Shown here piece after piece: positions 36,660-46,778 of a DNA stretch of 64,000 bases. The stretch spans positions 4,015,048 to 4,079,047 of the forward strand of contig SMSO01000031.1 of the NCBI GenBank assembly GCA_004764695.1, given 5' to 3'. A program made the position numbers and the translations under genes. Below the pieces are notes generated by a model that saw only the letters and a program-made list of their open reading frames with translations, ran no database searches and was not told where the DNA came from. The DNA comes from Schizochytrium sp. TIO01. Its lineage: Eukaryota > Sar > Bigyra > Thraustochytrida > Thraustochytriidae. The first letter of the stretch is position 1, and each line of letters starts with the position of its first letter.

Positions 36660-36737
36660 CACATGGTTTTACAGCATGGTTTTACAGCACGGTTTTACAG
36701 CATGGTTTTACAGCATGGTTTTACAGCATGGTTGTAC
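36660..36737. repeat. 13-bp minisatellite, unit CATGGTTTTACAG
   Basis: Six head-to-tail copies of CATGGTTTTACAG. One carries CACGG and the last reads CATGGTTGTACGG. The 13-bp period is not a multiple of three, so the open frames through it change peptide each turn. Confidence 0.92.
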
Positions 36738-36822
36738 GGAGGGAGTGAAGAAGAAGAACTCGGAGGCTTCAAGACTGCGAGAAATCGAATTGGAGTGTAG
36801 AAAAGGAAAGGAAAACTACGCG

Positions 36823-36860
<38 letters not shown>

Positions 36861-37270
36861 CCTATGATTGAAATGATATTGGCCAACGCGAAACTACGCA
36901 CGTGACAGAAATGCACACAATGCAGGTCAGAGGCCGCTCTCGTTTCAGTCTTTCAAGTCATCTTCGAATCCCTCTGCTCTCGCCGCTTACAGAACAGAGA
37001 GAGAATCTCGGTCTCACTTTGACATTATTTCTTTTCTTCTTGTTGTCGTTTGTGCTTTTCTGCATTTACCACAGGCAGCACGCAGGCTTCAAATGGGAAA
37101 AGGAAAGAAGATGAAGAAGAATAGCGCAATGCGGCATTTATTTGGAGTGGCAATGATGGTGGTGACGCGTGTGGCATTTCGTGGTTTTGGCTCTTTTATC
37201 TTCTTTTTTGCCTTTTTGTATTAGTAATAGTACATCCACACGCGCCTACCTATCGGCCTCCTTTTTGTTT

Positions 37271-37380
37271 GGCGCCGCCCTCTCCTGTTTGTTTGTTTGT
37301 TTGTTTGTTTGTTTGTTCGTTCGGCGCCGCCCTCTCCTGTTTGTTTGTTTGTTTGTTTGTTCGTTCGTTCGTTCGTTTGC
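37271..37380. repeat. duplicated GGCGCCGCCCTCTCCT + (GTTT)n unit
   Basis: GGCGCCGCCCTCTCCTGTTT followed by GTTT units occurs at about 37271 and again at about 37323; the second copy is followed by GTTC units. Confidence 0.9.
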
Positions 37381-37891
37381 TTTGTTTCGCTTCGCTTCGC
37401 TGCTTTGCTTTGCTTTGTTTGCTTTGCTCTGTTTTGCTTTGCTTTGCTTTACTTTGCTCTGTTTTGTTTTGTTTTGCTTTTCTCGAGAGTGGATCGATTC
37501 CTTTTATTTCGTCCTCAGTCTCTTCTCTGTTACTGTTACTGTCGCTGTTTCTTCCTTCAATTTCGTTTCCGCTTCTCTGATTCTTCATCATTTTTATTGG
37601 GTTTTCAACTTCCTTCTTTCCCGCTCGGGGTCACATCCATGTGTTATATAACTTTATACTAGAAGAAGGGGGAAAGAAGAAGAAGAAGAAGAGGATCTCC
37701 ACAGCTTGCAAGAAAGGGAATGACGCACGCCGAACGAGGCGGCCGCTGTTGAGAGAGATGCAGCGCAAGCTAAACAGTTCTACAGCAGAAGAAGAGAACG
37801 AAGGCGCAGTGCCACAGAGCCCGTGCGTCGCAGACCCTTCACCGCACGCCCGCCCCAACAGAGAAAGAAGCCAAAAAGAAGAAAAAAAATT

Positions 37892-38092
37892 GAATGAATG
37901 AATGAATGAATGAATGAATGAATTGGAGGAAGGAAAAAAAAAACACACACACACACAAAAACGAGGAAGCGCGAAACAGAAAAATTAAAATAAAAGAAAC
38001 AAGATGAAAGAAAACAAAACAAAGCAATCCGCCATAAATAAACAAACATACATACATACATACATACATACATACATACATACATACATACA

Positions 38093-38122
<30 letters not shown>
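37892..38122. repeat. (TGAA)n and (CATA)n microsatellites
   Basis: TGAA units at about 37892-37924 and about 18 CATA units at about 38047-38122; an (AC)n run lies between at about 37943-37957. Confidence 0.9.
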
Positions 38123-38124
<2 letters not shown>

Positions 38125-38574
38125 AAGCGTAAGACCACGCAAACCAAGCGCAGCAAAGAAGGCGAAGGCGACGACGAGGAGGAGACCCAGAGACGAAACG
38201 CTCTCTCGCAGCGGAGCACGAAGACCCGAGAGACCAGAGGACGAGACGCCACGAGGCCGGACGCAAGGGTTCAGAGGCGCGTCCTCCGGAGTCATGAAAA
38301 CCCAGCCACCCCACTCAGTGAAGCAAACAAGCAAAAGCAAAAAAGAGCAAACAAATAACCGCATCGATCGATGAGACAATGAACCATCAATGAATCAAAG
38401 AATGAAAGAATGAAAGAGAAATGAAAGGAAGAAGAATCAGAAAGGGTGAAAGAATGAATGAAAGAATGAAAGCCCCTCCTCCCTCTTTCCTTCCCCTCCC
38501 GCCGCCCGCCCTCGTCCCCTCGCTCAGCCGATCCATCTATCTCGCACGAAGCATGCGCAGGCGATCGGCCATTC

Positions 38575-38861
38575 ACCCATCCATCCATCCATCCATCCAT
38601 CCATCCATCCAGTCGCCGTGCCTGAAGATCGCGCGCCACGGCGCATGGAGCATCCGAAGGCCTCCCTTCCTCCTCCTCCGCCGCCGCCGCCTCCCTCTTT
38701 TTAGAGATCCGTGCGGACAGGCAGAGACAGAGACGAAGAGAGAGAGCGTGGAGAGAACGGAGAACGGCTCGGAAAAGGGCCACGAGAACGGCTCGGAGAG
38801 GGGCAATGCGCAGCGCGAGGGCGGCAAAAAGACAGACAGACAGACAGACAAAAAGACGAAA

Positions 38862-38896
<35 letters not shown>
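38575..38896. repeat. (ATCC)n and (CAGA)n microsatellites
   Basis: ATCC units at about 38577-38611. CAGA units at about 38830-38850 and 38864-38896, split by AAAAGACGAAAAG. Confidence 0.9.
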
Positions 38897-39716
38897 AGCG
38901 GCGTGGCTGCTTCGAGAGGCGCGGCGGCGTCTACGAAACAGCAGGATTCGTGAGAGGGCTGCTCGCACACAGAGGGAGAGGGAGAGAGAGGGAGCGTAGC
39001 GTGCGGGAAAGAAAGAAAGAAAGAACGCGAGAGAGAGAGAGAGCAGAGAGAGAGGAATGCCCTGGGACAGCGCGAAGCGGCAGTCTGCCTCTCTCTCCGT
39101 CTCCCCCTCACTCGCTCAGTGGGCCAGGCAGGCAGTGAGTGAGTGGGTGGGTCAGGCAGCAAGGGAGGGAGGGAGGAGGGCGCGAGGGCGGAGAGGGGCG
39201 CGAAGGAAAGGGGCGCCCAGGAGGAGGAGGAGGAGCGCATCGAGCATCGAGGATCGAGCATCGATGGAGGCATGGCGGCAGGAGACCATCCGCAGCCGGC
39301 GGCGAGCATGCATCCATCCATCCATCTGACCAGACAGATGGATGCACGCGTGCATCCATCCAGCCAGCTAACCCATGGCGCCATCCCTCCCACGCTAGAG
39401 AAGACGCCATCCGCAAAGGCGCAGCTGGCGGCCAGGCAGAGGAGCTGTAGCCCTCGCAGAACCGCATCTCGAAATCGGCGGCATCGTCGCCAACGGCCAT
39501 TCCATCGCGGTCTGCTGCTGCTGCTGCTGCTTGCCTGCTGGTTGTCTGTCTGCCTGCCTGTCTGCCTGTCTGCTGTCTGTCTGCAGACAACGCAGCACGC
39601 AGCGAGAAGGCGAGGGACCCCGGCATCAGAGGCGCATCGAGCACAAGGCCTCCTGGCGGCGAGCTAGCGGAGCGGGCCCGCGCAGGGAGGACCGCCTCGA
39701 AGGCGCGCGAAGCGGC

Positions 39717-39855
39717 GATTGGGCATCGGTCGATCGATTGATTGATCGATCCATCCGACGATTGATCGATTGATTGATTGATTCATCCATCGGCGATTGA
39801 TTGATCGATTGATTGATTGATTGATCGATTGACGAAGAAGCGAACGAAGCATTGA
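39717..39855. repeat. (GATT)/(GATC)n array
   Basis: Interspersed GATT and GATCGATT units in several blocks, much like the arrays at 10187 and 61799. Confidence 0.9.
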
Positions 39856-40701
39856 TCGATTGCCTGATCGCGGAGCAAGCGTCCGTTTGTTGCGGCGCGG
39901 AGGGCAAAGCGGTGAGTCGGCAGCGAGCGGCGGGAGCGTTACGTTTGGCCATAACGCGCGGGTGGATGCGGGGCCAGGCATGCATGCCTGCGTGCATGAT
40001 GCTGGCGGGCGTGCAGGCAGGCAGGCATGGAGGGAGAGACGCGAGGCATGGCGAGGCCCGGCGGGCGGGCGAGCCGACGCCGCGTGCTCTTGAGCGCAGG
40101 AATGCGTATTGATTGATTGAGCGATTGAGCGATTGAGTGATGGATGGGAGGGTTTGGGTTGCGTTGATTGATTCATGCAGCGAGATCTCGAGGACTAACG
40201 ATTGAAGCTCGGCCGATTGACCTGATGCACGCGTCGCTGTACGTATCGTCTATCTGTCCATGGGCTTGTTGGACAACCGCGCGCGTCTTTCCTTCTCTCT
40301 CCTTGATTGAACGGTCTCTTGCTTGTTGGTTTATTATTTACTTGTTGCGGTGAAGAAGGAGGTAGGGAGGAAAAGAACGAGAAGAGGAAAAAATAAAGAA
40401 GAATCATAATAGTTAGTAAGTTGTAGCGTAGCGAGGGTTAGTAGCTGCAGTAGCAGTGGCTAAGGACATCGGTTTGGAGTTTGTTTGTTGATTTATTTGG
40501 ATAGTGTTGATGCATGCAGAAGCTAGCGAGCTAGCTTCCTACCAGCTACTGAAGGAGCAGTGCAGCGCAGTAGAAGGATGGAGACCTTGAGGCGGCTTAA
40601 GGCATTGTTGACTGCTGGCATGCTTTATCTTAGGGGCGCTTATCGCCGGCACAGCGCACAATAAGATATGGAGGAGAAAGGCGAGGGGAAAAAAAAATAA
40701 A

Positions 40702-40908
40702 AATTATATATATATATATATATATATACGAAGAAACGAGGACAGAAAATAAAAATGAAGCCACCACCTCGAACAACAAACTTGCTCTGTATGGCTTGCT
40801 CTGTATGGCTTGCTTTGCATGGCTTGCTCTGCATGGCTTGCTTTGCATGGCTTGCTTTGCATGGCTTGCTCTGCATGGCTTGCTTTGCATGGCTTGCTTT
40901 GCATGGCT
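40702..40908. repeat. (AT)n tract and 14-bp minisatellite, unit GCATGGCTTGCTTT
   Basis: An AT dinucleotide run at about 40705-40729 precedes eight to nine tandem copies of GCATGGCTTGCTTT (variants GTATGG and GCTCT) at about 40788-40908. Confidence 0.92.
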
Positions 40909-41348
40909 GGTACACTCATATGGGCATGAATTCATGAGCGAGCGTGGACTTTATTTTTTTACACAGACAGCTTTGTGCCTTCTCTGACAGGGTAATAAGA
41001 GAAGGAAGGAGCCTCAGGTCGTGTAATGAAGAGAGAATCTCGTTCTTTTGCAGGTAGAGGAAAAGAGAAGAAATCGAACAAGTTGGCCGCGTAGATTCGT
41101 GATTGTGACCCGAAGGACTTGCTAACCCCTCGTGACGACCCCGTAGCATAGTCTTCGCCTGTCCTGCGCGTCATCTCCATTAAGCCATCGCGATTTGCTC
41201 AGAGTTTCGAACAACAAAGCAAGCAAGCAATGAAGAAAACACCACAGTCTTTCTTTCCTGTTTTCTTTATCCTCTCTTCCTTTTTCTTTCTATCTGCCTC
41301 TTGAATCGCCCCGAGTCTTCCTCCTCTACTACTTGGAACAGCATTGCT

Positions 41349-41379
<31 letters not shown>

Positions 41380-41814
41380 CATCAGCGACCCCTCGGACAT
41401 TGCTTATGTTTACTTCATTCGTGCGTGAAAGAAGGTCACAGACTGACTAAACATCCCTCGCTATGTGTTTGCTCATTTGCTCATTTGCCTATTTGCTTGC
41501 TTGCGTGTATCTCTCTCATGTCTCTTCTGTTATAATTAGAAGTGAACAAACAACAATATAGTATCCATCACAGAAAAGAAACTTCGTGTGGTCGCTAGCT
41601 AGCACATTACTAACTAACGTACACAGTGCATTCGCTCACTGTCTACAGAAGCAACAAAGTGGGAGTCATTCTTATCACTGACTCTGTAGTAGTAAGTAGA
41701 TAGTAGTAGACTGGATCGACTCATAGGAGGTATAAGTAAAAAGGACTAATAGGAGAGAAACTCAGCACTAGTAAGCGGTAGGAGGTCAATACGCTCTATC
41801 TAGGAGGGGGAAAA

Positions 41815-41850
<36 letters not shown>

Positions 41851-41852
41851 AA
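41815..41852. repeat. (AAAG)n microsatellite
   Basis: About nine AAAG units, purine on this strand. Confidence 0.9.
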
Positions 41853-42424
41853 AGAACGGTGATACGTTTATCAGCAGCAGGTTGCGCGTTCTTTTCCCTG
41901 TCGTTCTTTTTTTTAACTTCTTTGTTTCCTTCTTTGGACTGACGTGAGCTATAGTAGAAGAAGAAGCAGAAGAAGAAGAAGAAGAAGCTCTCTTTGGCCG
42001 TGAGCAATAGGAAAGAGAGAGAGAAAGAGAAAGAGGTCCCAGGAGACGAAAGCCAAGTATCTGCCAGCTCGAGGAGGATCAACCGTGTGGGATTACAGGC
42101 GGCACTATTGTAGCGGCACGCTCGAGTCGCGGAAACACGGCAGGCAGCACCGCGGAGCAGCGCAAGGCGCAACTTGAGTGGTACGACCGCGGAGACACGT
42201 GGTTGAATCAATTGAAGAAAGAGGACTGCTGGAGACACCGATCAAAGCATGGAAGAGAGAGGAGAAACGCAAATCCGGCATCATTGAGATTTAGGTCAAT
42301 CCACAATCAATTATCTGATTTTGCGACCTGAAAGGAAAGCGCGTGAGGAGAAAGGAGACAAGCAAGAGAACTCCCTCCTTGGGGCGACTGGTTCTTCAGG
42401 GAGTCAAAGCAGACCCGCCTGTAG

Positions 42425-42464
42425 CAGGGCGGCGCGGCTTTGTGAGAGTTGCCGCGCCGCCCTG
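42425..42464. promoter_or_regulatory. perfect GC-rich hairpin upstream of the zinc-finger gene
   Basis: CAGGGCGGCGCGGC (42425-42438) and its exact reverse complement (42451-42464) flank a 12-nt loop. It lies 180 bp before the ATG of the downstream gene, so it may be in its 5' UTR or promoter. Function is unknown; the structure itself is certain. Confidence 0.6.
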
Positions 42465-42643
42465 AAGATTGATTGAACTTGTACGGAAGTCGTAGTTTTT
42501 CCCCATCGCTGAGAGGGATCCTGTGACACGGGATCATCCCGCGGCTCATCAATTAATCGCATCATCATTATCATCCGCATCATCCACGGCATCCCTGGGA
42601 TCATTGGCATCGGCATCATCGGCATCCATCTGTAGTCAGGCGC

Positions 42644-44464
42644 ATGGACACTTTCCCGCCCGCCGCGCAGGCCGACCTGACGGAAGCGCGGCTGGGTTCA
42701 CGACGAGAAAGTGATCAGAACGACGAAAGCAGAGGTAGTAGTGGTAACAGAAACAGTCAATCGAATGCGAATAATCAAGTTTCCGCCGTTTGCAGAACAC
42801 TAGATTGTGAGAACTTTTGTCTCCCCGGTTATGATAGATGCCGCATTCACAAAGGCCGGAGGCGCTGCGAGGTAGCAGACTGCGGCAAGTTCGCACAAGC
42901 GCCCTCCAAGTATTGCAAGTCGCACGGCGGCGGGTACCGATGCAACTTTACCAACTGCACAAAGTCCGCCGCCGGAAGCGTGTATAGATGTCTCGTTCAT
43001 ACAAGCGACATCGTCATGTTTCATCCTCAACAATCCACGAAAACACGATGTTGCCAAATACCAGGATGCAATATGCGAGCAGCCGTCTTTATTTACTTGT
43101 GCAAAGCGCATGGCGGGGGGCGCCGCTGCTCTTTTCCTAACTGCTCCAAGTCGGCCTGCGCGCGCTCCAAGTTCTGCGTCTCGCACGGTGGAGGCCGTCG
43201 CTGCAGTCATCCTGGCTGCACAAAGTCCGCTGTCGGCGCGACTGAGGCATGTGTGCAGCACGGTGGAGGCCGCCGTTGCGCTGTGGAAGACTGTGAGAAA
43301 TCTGCGCGCAGCGGTTCGTCATACTGCCAGGCACACCGCAGCAAAATCGAAAAAGGGCGATCCCCCCCTCTTTCTATCCAGAGCTCACCATTCGACCCTC
43401 CCGATCATGCAACTAGCACCAGAAACAAAGCTAGCCCGAACGCAAACGATGCGTCCCATGCTAACAACGATAGAAATAAGTTTGCTACCTCAGCTTCTTC
43501 GGACGGCGGCCAACACAATCATCACTCCTCGGAAAGCGGCGACAGTGACATGGGTTCAAAGAGGAAATATAGTGATCTAGTTAATGACTCCAAAACGCAG
43601 TACCAAGACTCCGGTCGATCGCGATCAAAGCGAGGGATTCGTAAACGGCAACAAGAAGCCGAAAGTCGACTCTTACGTGATATGCTGTCCGCGCAAATGT
43701 CCTATAGTAATCCCGTGGCGCAAACCGCAATGCCCGTGCAAATGCAAACTATGTCATCGCATATGATCGCGCCCATGCAGCGTGCTATCCAGCAATATTT
43801 CGTCCCGGTGCATCATCCTGCGGCATATCATGTATACCCGCCCCCTTACTTTGCCGTGTACCCGCCTCCAATGGGAATGTACTATCCACAGCAGATGGTA
43901 CCTGCTTTCTTCCCACAAACACAACAGCAGCCACAACAGCAGCAACAAGGCACTGCAGATTCGGATGCTACTGAAAACATGAAGAGTGCTAACCAAGATG
44001 GAACAGCGGACACCTTGAAAGATCGAGATAATGTTCCAAACCAGTCGTCAGGTTCTTCCCAATTCGTCGATCCTCAGCAACAACCGGTTAATAACTCGGG
44101 AAACCCCCAATTTATGCAACAGCAGCAGCAGCAGCAACAACAACAACAACAAGGAGCAACGCCTTCCCAGATTCAAGAAGCACAACCGATGCAGCCTTTT
44201 GCTCAACAGTATCCTCAATCTTATGTGCTTTATCATGATGGTAACTCATCTGGGCACCCTGTCGGAATGGGCTTTCCGATGGTCCCTTATCAAAGTTTTG
44301 CTCCGTTCAACTCCAGCAGAAGCAACACTATGAACACCGGTAATAATAACACAGACATGGGAGGAAACAATAACGGTAGCGGTAGCTACCAAAACAACAA
44401 TAATAACAATAACAACAGCAGCAGCAGTAGCAGCAGCAGCAGCTTTAGTCCCAATCCCAATTAG
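42644..44464 (+). CDS. C-x4-C-x10-C-x2-H repeat zinc-finger protein ('WRKY transcription factor 19-like')
   Basis: A 606-residue intronless protein. Residues 50-231 hold seven consecutive fingers, each about C-x4-C-x10-C-x2-H and most joined by HGGGRRC or HKGRRRC: starts at Cys50, 75, 100, 136/137, 162, 187 and 212. This repeat is the part of plant WRKY19-like proteins that stramenopile genomes carry in many copies. No WRKYGQK motif is present, so the usual database name is misleading. A basic segment (RSRSKRGIRKRQQEAESRLL, about residues 331-350) is a likely nuclear signal. The rest is disordered: Met/Pro/Tyr-rich, then poly-Gln (CAG/CAA at about 44118-44150) and C-terminal poly-Asn and poly-Ser. 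A DNA- or protein-binding nuclear regulator is the likely role; the target is unknown. The 5' flank has CATCAT-type repeats (about 42558-42632). Confidence 0.8.
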   Translation: MDTFPPAAQADLTEARLGSRRESDQNDESRGSSGNRNSQSNANNQVSAVCRTLDCENFCLPGYDRCRIHKGRRRCEVADCGKFAQAPSKYCKSHGGGYRCNFTNCTKSAAGSVYRCLVHTSDIVMFHPQQSTKTRCCQIPGCNMRAAVFIYLCKAHGGGRRCSFPNCSKSACARSKFCVSHGGGRRCSHPGCTKSAVGATEACVQHGGGRRCAVEDCEKSARSGSSYCQAHRSKIEKGRSPPLSIQSSPFDPPDHATSTRNKASPNANDASHANNDRNKFATSASSDGGQHNHHSSESGDSDMGSKRKYSDLVNDSKTQYQDSGRSRSKRGIRKRQQEAESRLLRDMLSAQMSYSNPVAQTAMPVQMQTMSSHMIAPMQRAIQQYFVPVHHPAAYHVYPPPYFAVYPPPMGMYYPQQMVPAFFPQTQQQPQQQQQGTADSDATENMKSANQDGTADTLKDRDNVPNQSSGSSQFVDPQQQPVNNSGNPQFMQQQQQQQQQQQQGATPSQIQEAQPMQPFAQQYPQSYVLYHDGNSSGHPVGMGFPMVPYQSFAPFNSSRSNTMNTGNNNTDMGGNNNGSGSYQNNNNNNNNSSSSSSSSSFSPNPN

Positions 44465-46778
44465 GATCAATTCTTGATCCAGTCTGCTCAACAATGATAG
44501 CTTCTGATGTGTCTTTTAAAATTCTCTCCATGGAACTGCTATTTTCTGATTTATTCATTCCTATCAAACTTTTGCCTTCTTCCATAACCTTCCTCAGTTC
44601 CTTTCTGAGCTGTTAGCTTCGTATCCATCTTTCTTTAAAATAAGGTGTAGATTGACACAATATGATTATCTTCTCCTAAAATCCATTCAGACAAAACCTA
44701 GGCTCTGCAGCCTATCAGATGTCTGAATATTATGTTCAACTGACAAGAGTAGACTTATGTATCGTGCAATCTTCATGGAAGTTCGGTATCAATAAAATAA
44801 TAACACATACGGACTTGGTATCCTTCATCTTGCAGTATTTTATCTGTTGAAACTAATTTTTAAAGACTGAGGTAACAGGTTTGTAGGTTTCAGACTGCCA
44901 TGAGAGCACTCGGGGCATGGAGGTTCTTTCTCGAAGGGTTCATATCGAGGCACTTGCGTTATAATACTTAATTTAATAACCCATTTATTGAATTGTACCA
45001 GCTCATCTCGATCTTTTACAAACAAACCAAGAAATTGATTCAACAGCTTTGAGATAAAATGTTATGAATGAATACCTATTTGGAGAATTGGCTACTGACC
45101 CATGCGCAGAATGACATCAACTTATTGTGCGCCTAGCGTTACTCTTCTGTAGTACTTGAATTAAATATACTCCACTGATGTACTAGGTTTTGCCTCATCT
45201 GTGAGGAAACCCCTTTTCCCGTAAGCAAGTTGATCTTGCCAAAACTGCCCGCATTAACGGACCTCTTCTGTCAAGTTCAACCTGTTGGGTATTTGGTTTA
45301 CAATCACATGTGAGAAGTTAAAGAAACGGTATTTTCTGTCCCCAGCGTAGAAATGCATGCTGTTCTCATGCTTCACGAAAGACCTACCAATACGTAAAAG
45401 CGTTACCCAACAGTGTTCTTGTGACATTCAAAATTCAAGACAAAGTCAATAATTGCTCTGTAATTCTCAGCTGCTCCTTCAATTTTCTTTCGTTTCGCCG
45501 TTTCTGTGCTTCTGTGTCTTCTCAGACTTTCTACGTTAAGGACTCCAAGGCCCCATCTTTCGCAGCTATCTCTACGTTTTTTCGTTGCTGGAGAAGGCTC
45601 ACTGATTGTACATCCGCTTGTCCTTCATACAAAATACTGGGGTTAGAAGGCCTTGTCCTATCCTCTTGGATTGAACCTTGGATTTAAAGCATTAGGAAAT
45701 CTGGTCTTTATTTATCACGCAGGTCTCGCGAGACGGCTATCAGAAAAACCGGCTAATGATTGTACAAAAGCAAAAATAAATCGAAGGTTGCTCAAGTGAG
45801 TGAGGCTCTGAACATCTGGACAATCAGACTCTTTCATTTGAACCTTATAAGTTCTGCTCAAAATTTGTACTACTTATCTTCTTTTGATACGATAAGCTTC
45901 TTGATCAGATGACTATTCTTGTTACGTCCTTTTTTTGTTTTGAGCAAATGAAAAACGACGATAACATCTTAGCTTGCCAAATCTTATCATTGTGAGCGAC
46001 AGTTGCAAAAATTTTATTTCCAAAAGTGTCCTTTTTTAAACCGAAACACAGATATATATCCAGGAACAGAAATACACGACACCAAACTAGCATTTATAGA
46101 AGTAGCAGGCAAGATAGAAAATAAAGCCACTGAAAACATTTTAAAGACCAAAGATGGACCGGAATCTGCTATCCGAGAACCATACAGTTTACTAAAACAG
46201 AAAAATGAGAGCTCGAAGCTTGCTTGGCGAGTATAAGAGAGTACAGTATTTAGATTGGCGCAATATTTGAAGTGAAAAGACACGCGTTACGTCGTAAAGA
46301 ATGAGAACATACTTTAGTTTATAAATAACTCAGTTTCATGTATCTCTTGGGGTGTCTAGACTCTTAACATGAGCACTTAAACTCGGTACATTGTTTCGTC
46401 TGGCATTGCGAATTCTTTGATCTTCACGAAGTCGACATTATCAAAATATTCTGTACGGAAGGTTAGTAATTGTCAAACTCTGCATGTAATTTAAAGAGCT
46501 ACAGCAGTAGCTTACCTGTTTTTTAGTGCTCATGACGAATTCTCACACATCCCAAGTATACGAGAAGCGAATCAGCTTTGACATGGTCCTCAAACCGCTC
46601 GCTTCTCCTTTTGACCAATTACTTTTCCCTGTTATTATAATTATAATGATGATTACGATTTTTTAATTTATCTTTTTTGTCCTCTAGCTAGAGAGTTATA
46701 TGAATGATATACACCAAAAAGGCTCCTTTCACCAAACACCGTTTGCAGTATCTATTCTGTTACGAGTGACAAATCATC
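44465..46778. other. intergenic region with possible minus-strand exon remnants
   Basis: No complete gene recognised. A minus-strand frame at 44840-45060 reads NQFLGLFVKDRDELVQFNKW and EPFEKEPPCPECSHGSLKP, which looks like real protein. Farther up the same strand FVKHENSMHFYAGDRKYRFF (near 45360) also looks coding but is in another frame and followed by stops. A plus-strand frame at 46003-46236 is Lys/Glu-rich. These may be exons or relics of an unrecognised gene. Confidence 0.35.

Larger units (their letters stand above)
23500..42420. other. gene-free mosaic of microsatellites, polypyrimidine tracts and GC-rich islands
   Basis: About 19 kb in which almost every kilobase carries a tetranucleotide array (AAGC, GGAT, TGAA, GCTT, TTTA, GTTT, TCTA, ATGG, GGCA, GTCA, AATT, ATCC, CAGA, CATA, GATT). 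GC-rich islands at roughly 24.2-25.1, 26.2-26.9, 28.2-29.4, 34.9-36.2 and 38.5-40.1 kb alternate with AT- or CT-rich DNA. The islands are dense in GCATGC, CATCC and GGCAGG words. Apparent long ORFs run simultaneously in several frames on both strands and spell repeat peptides (MDGW, SIHP, SFIH, CLFV). No domain was recognised anywhere in the block. Confidence 0.7.

Noticed and set aside
38701-39393. Ser/Leu/Arg-rich ORF of 230 codons (-)
   Set aside because: Contains translated CAGA array (LSVCLSVCLSV) and polypyrimidine; overlapping frames equally open.
40755-40937. ORFs with repeated HGLLCMACFAWLAL and AMQSKPCKASHA peptides
   Set aside because: Translations of the 14-bp minisatellite in opposite strands, not genes.
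43110-43580. Plus-strand and minus-strand ORFs inside the zinc-finger gene
   Set aside because: Shadow frames of the finger repeats; Arg/Ala-rich without motifs.
42644-44464. Calling the gene a WRKY transcription factor
   Set aside because: No WRKYGQK domain; only the C-x4-C-x10-C-x2-H repeats shared with proteins annotated as WRKY19-like.
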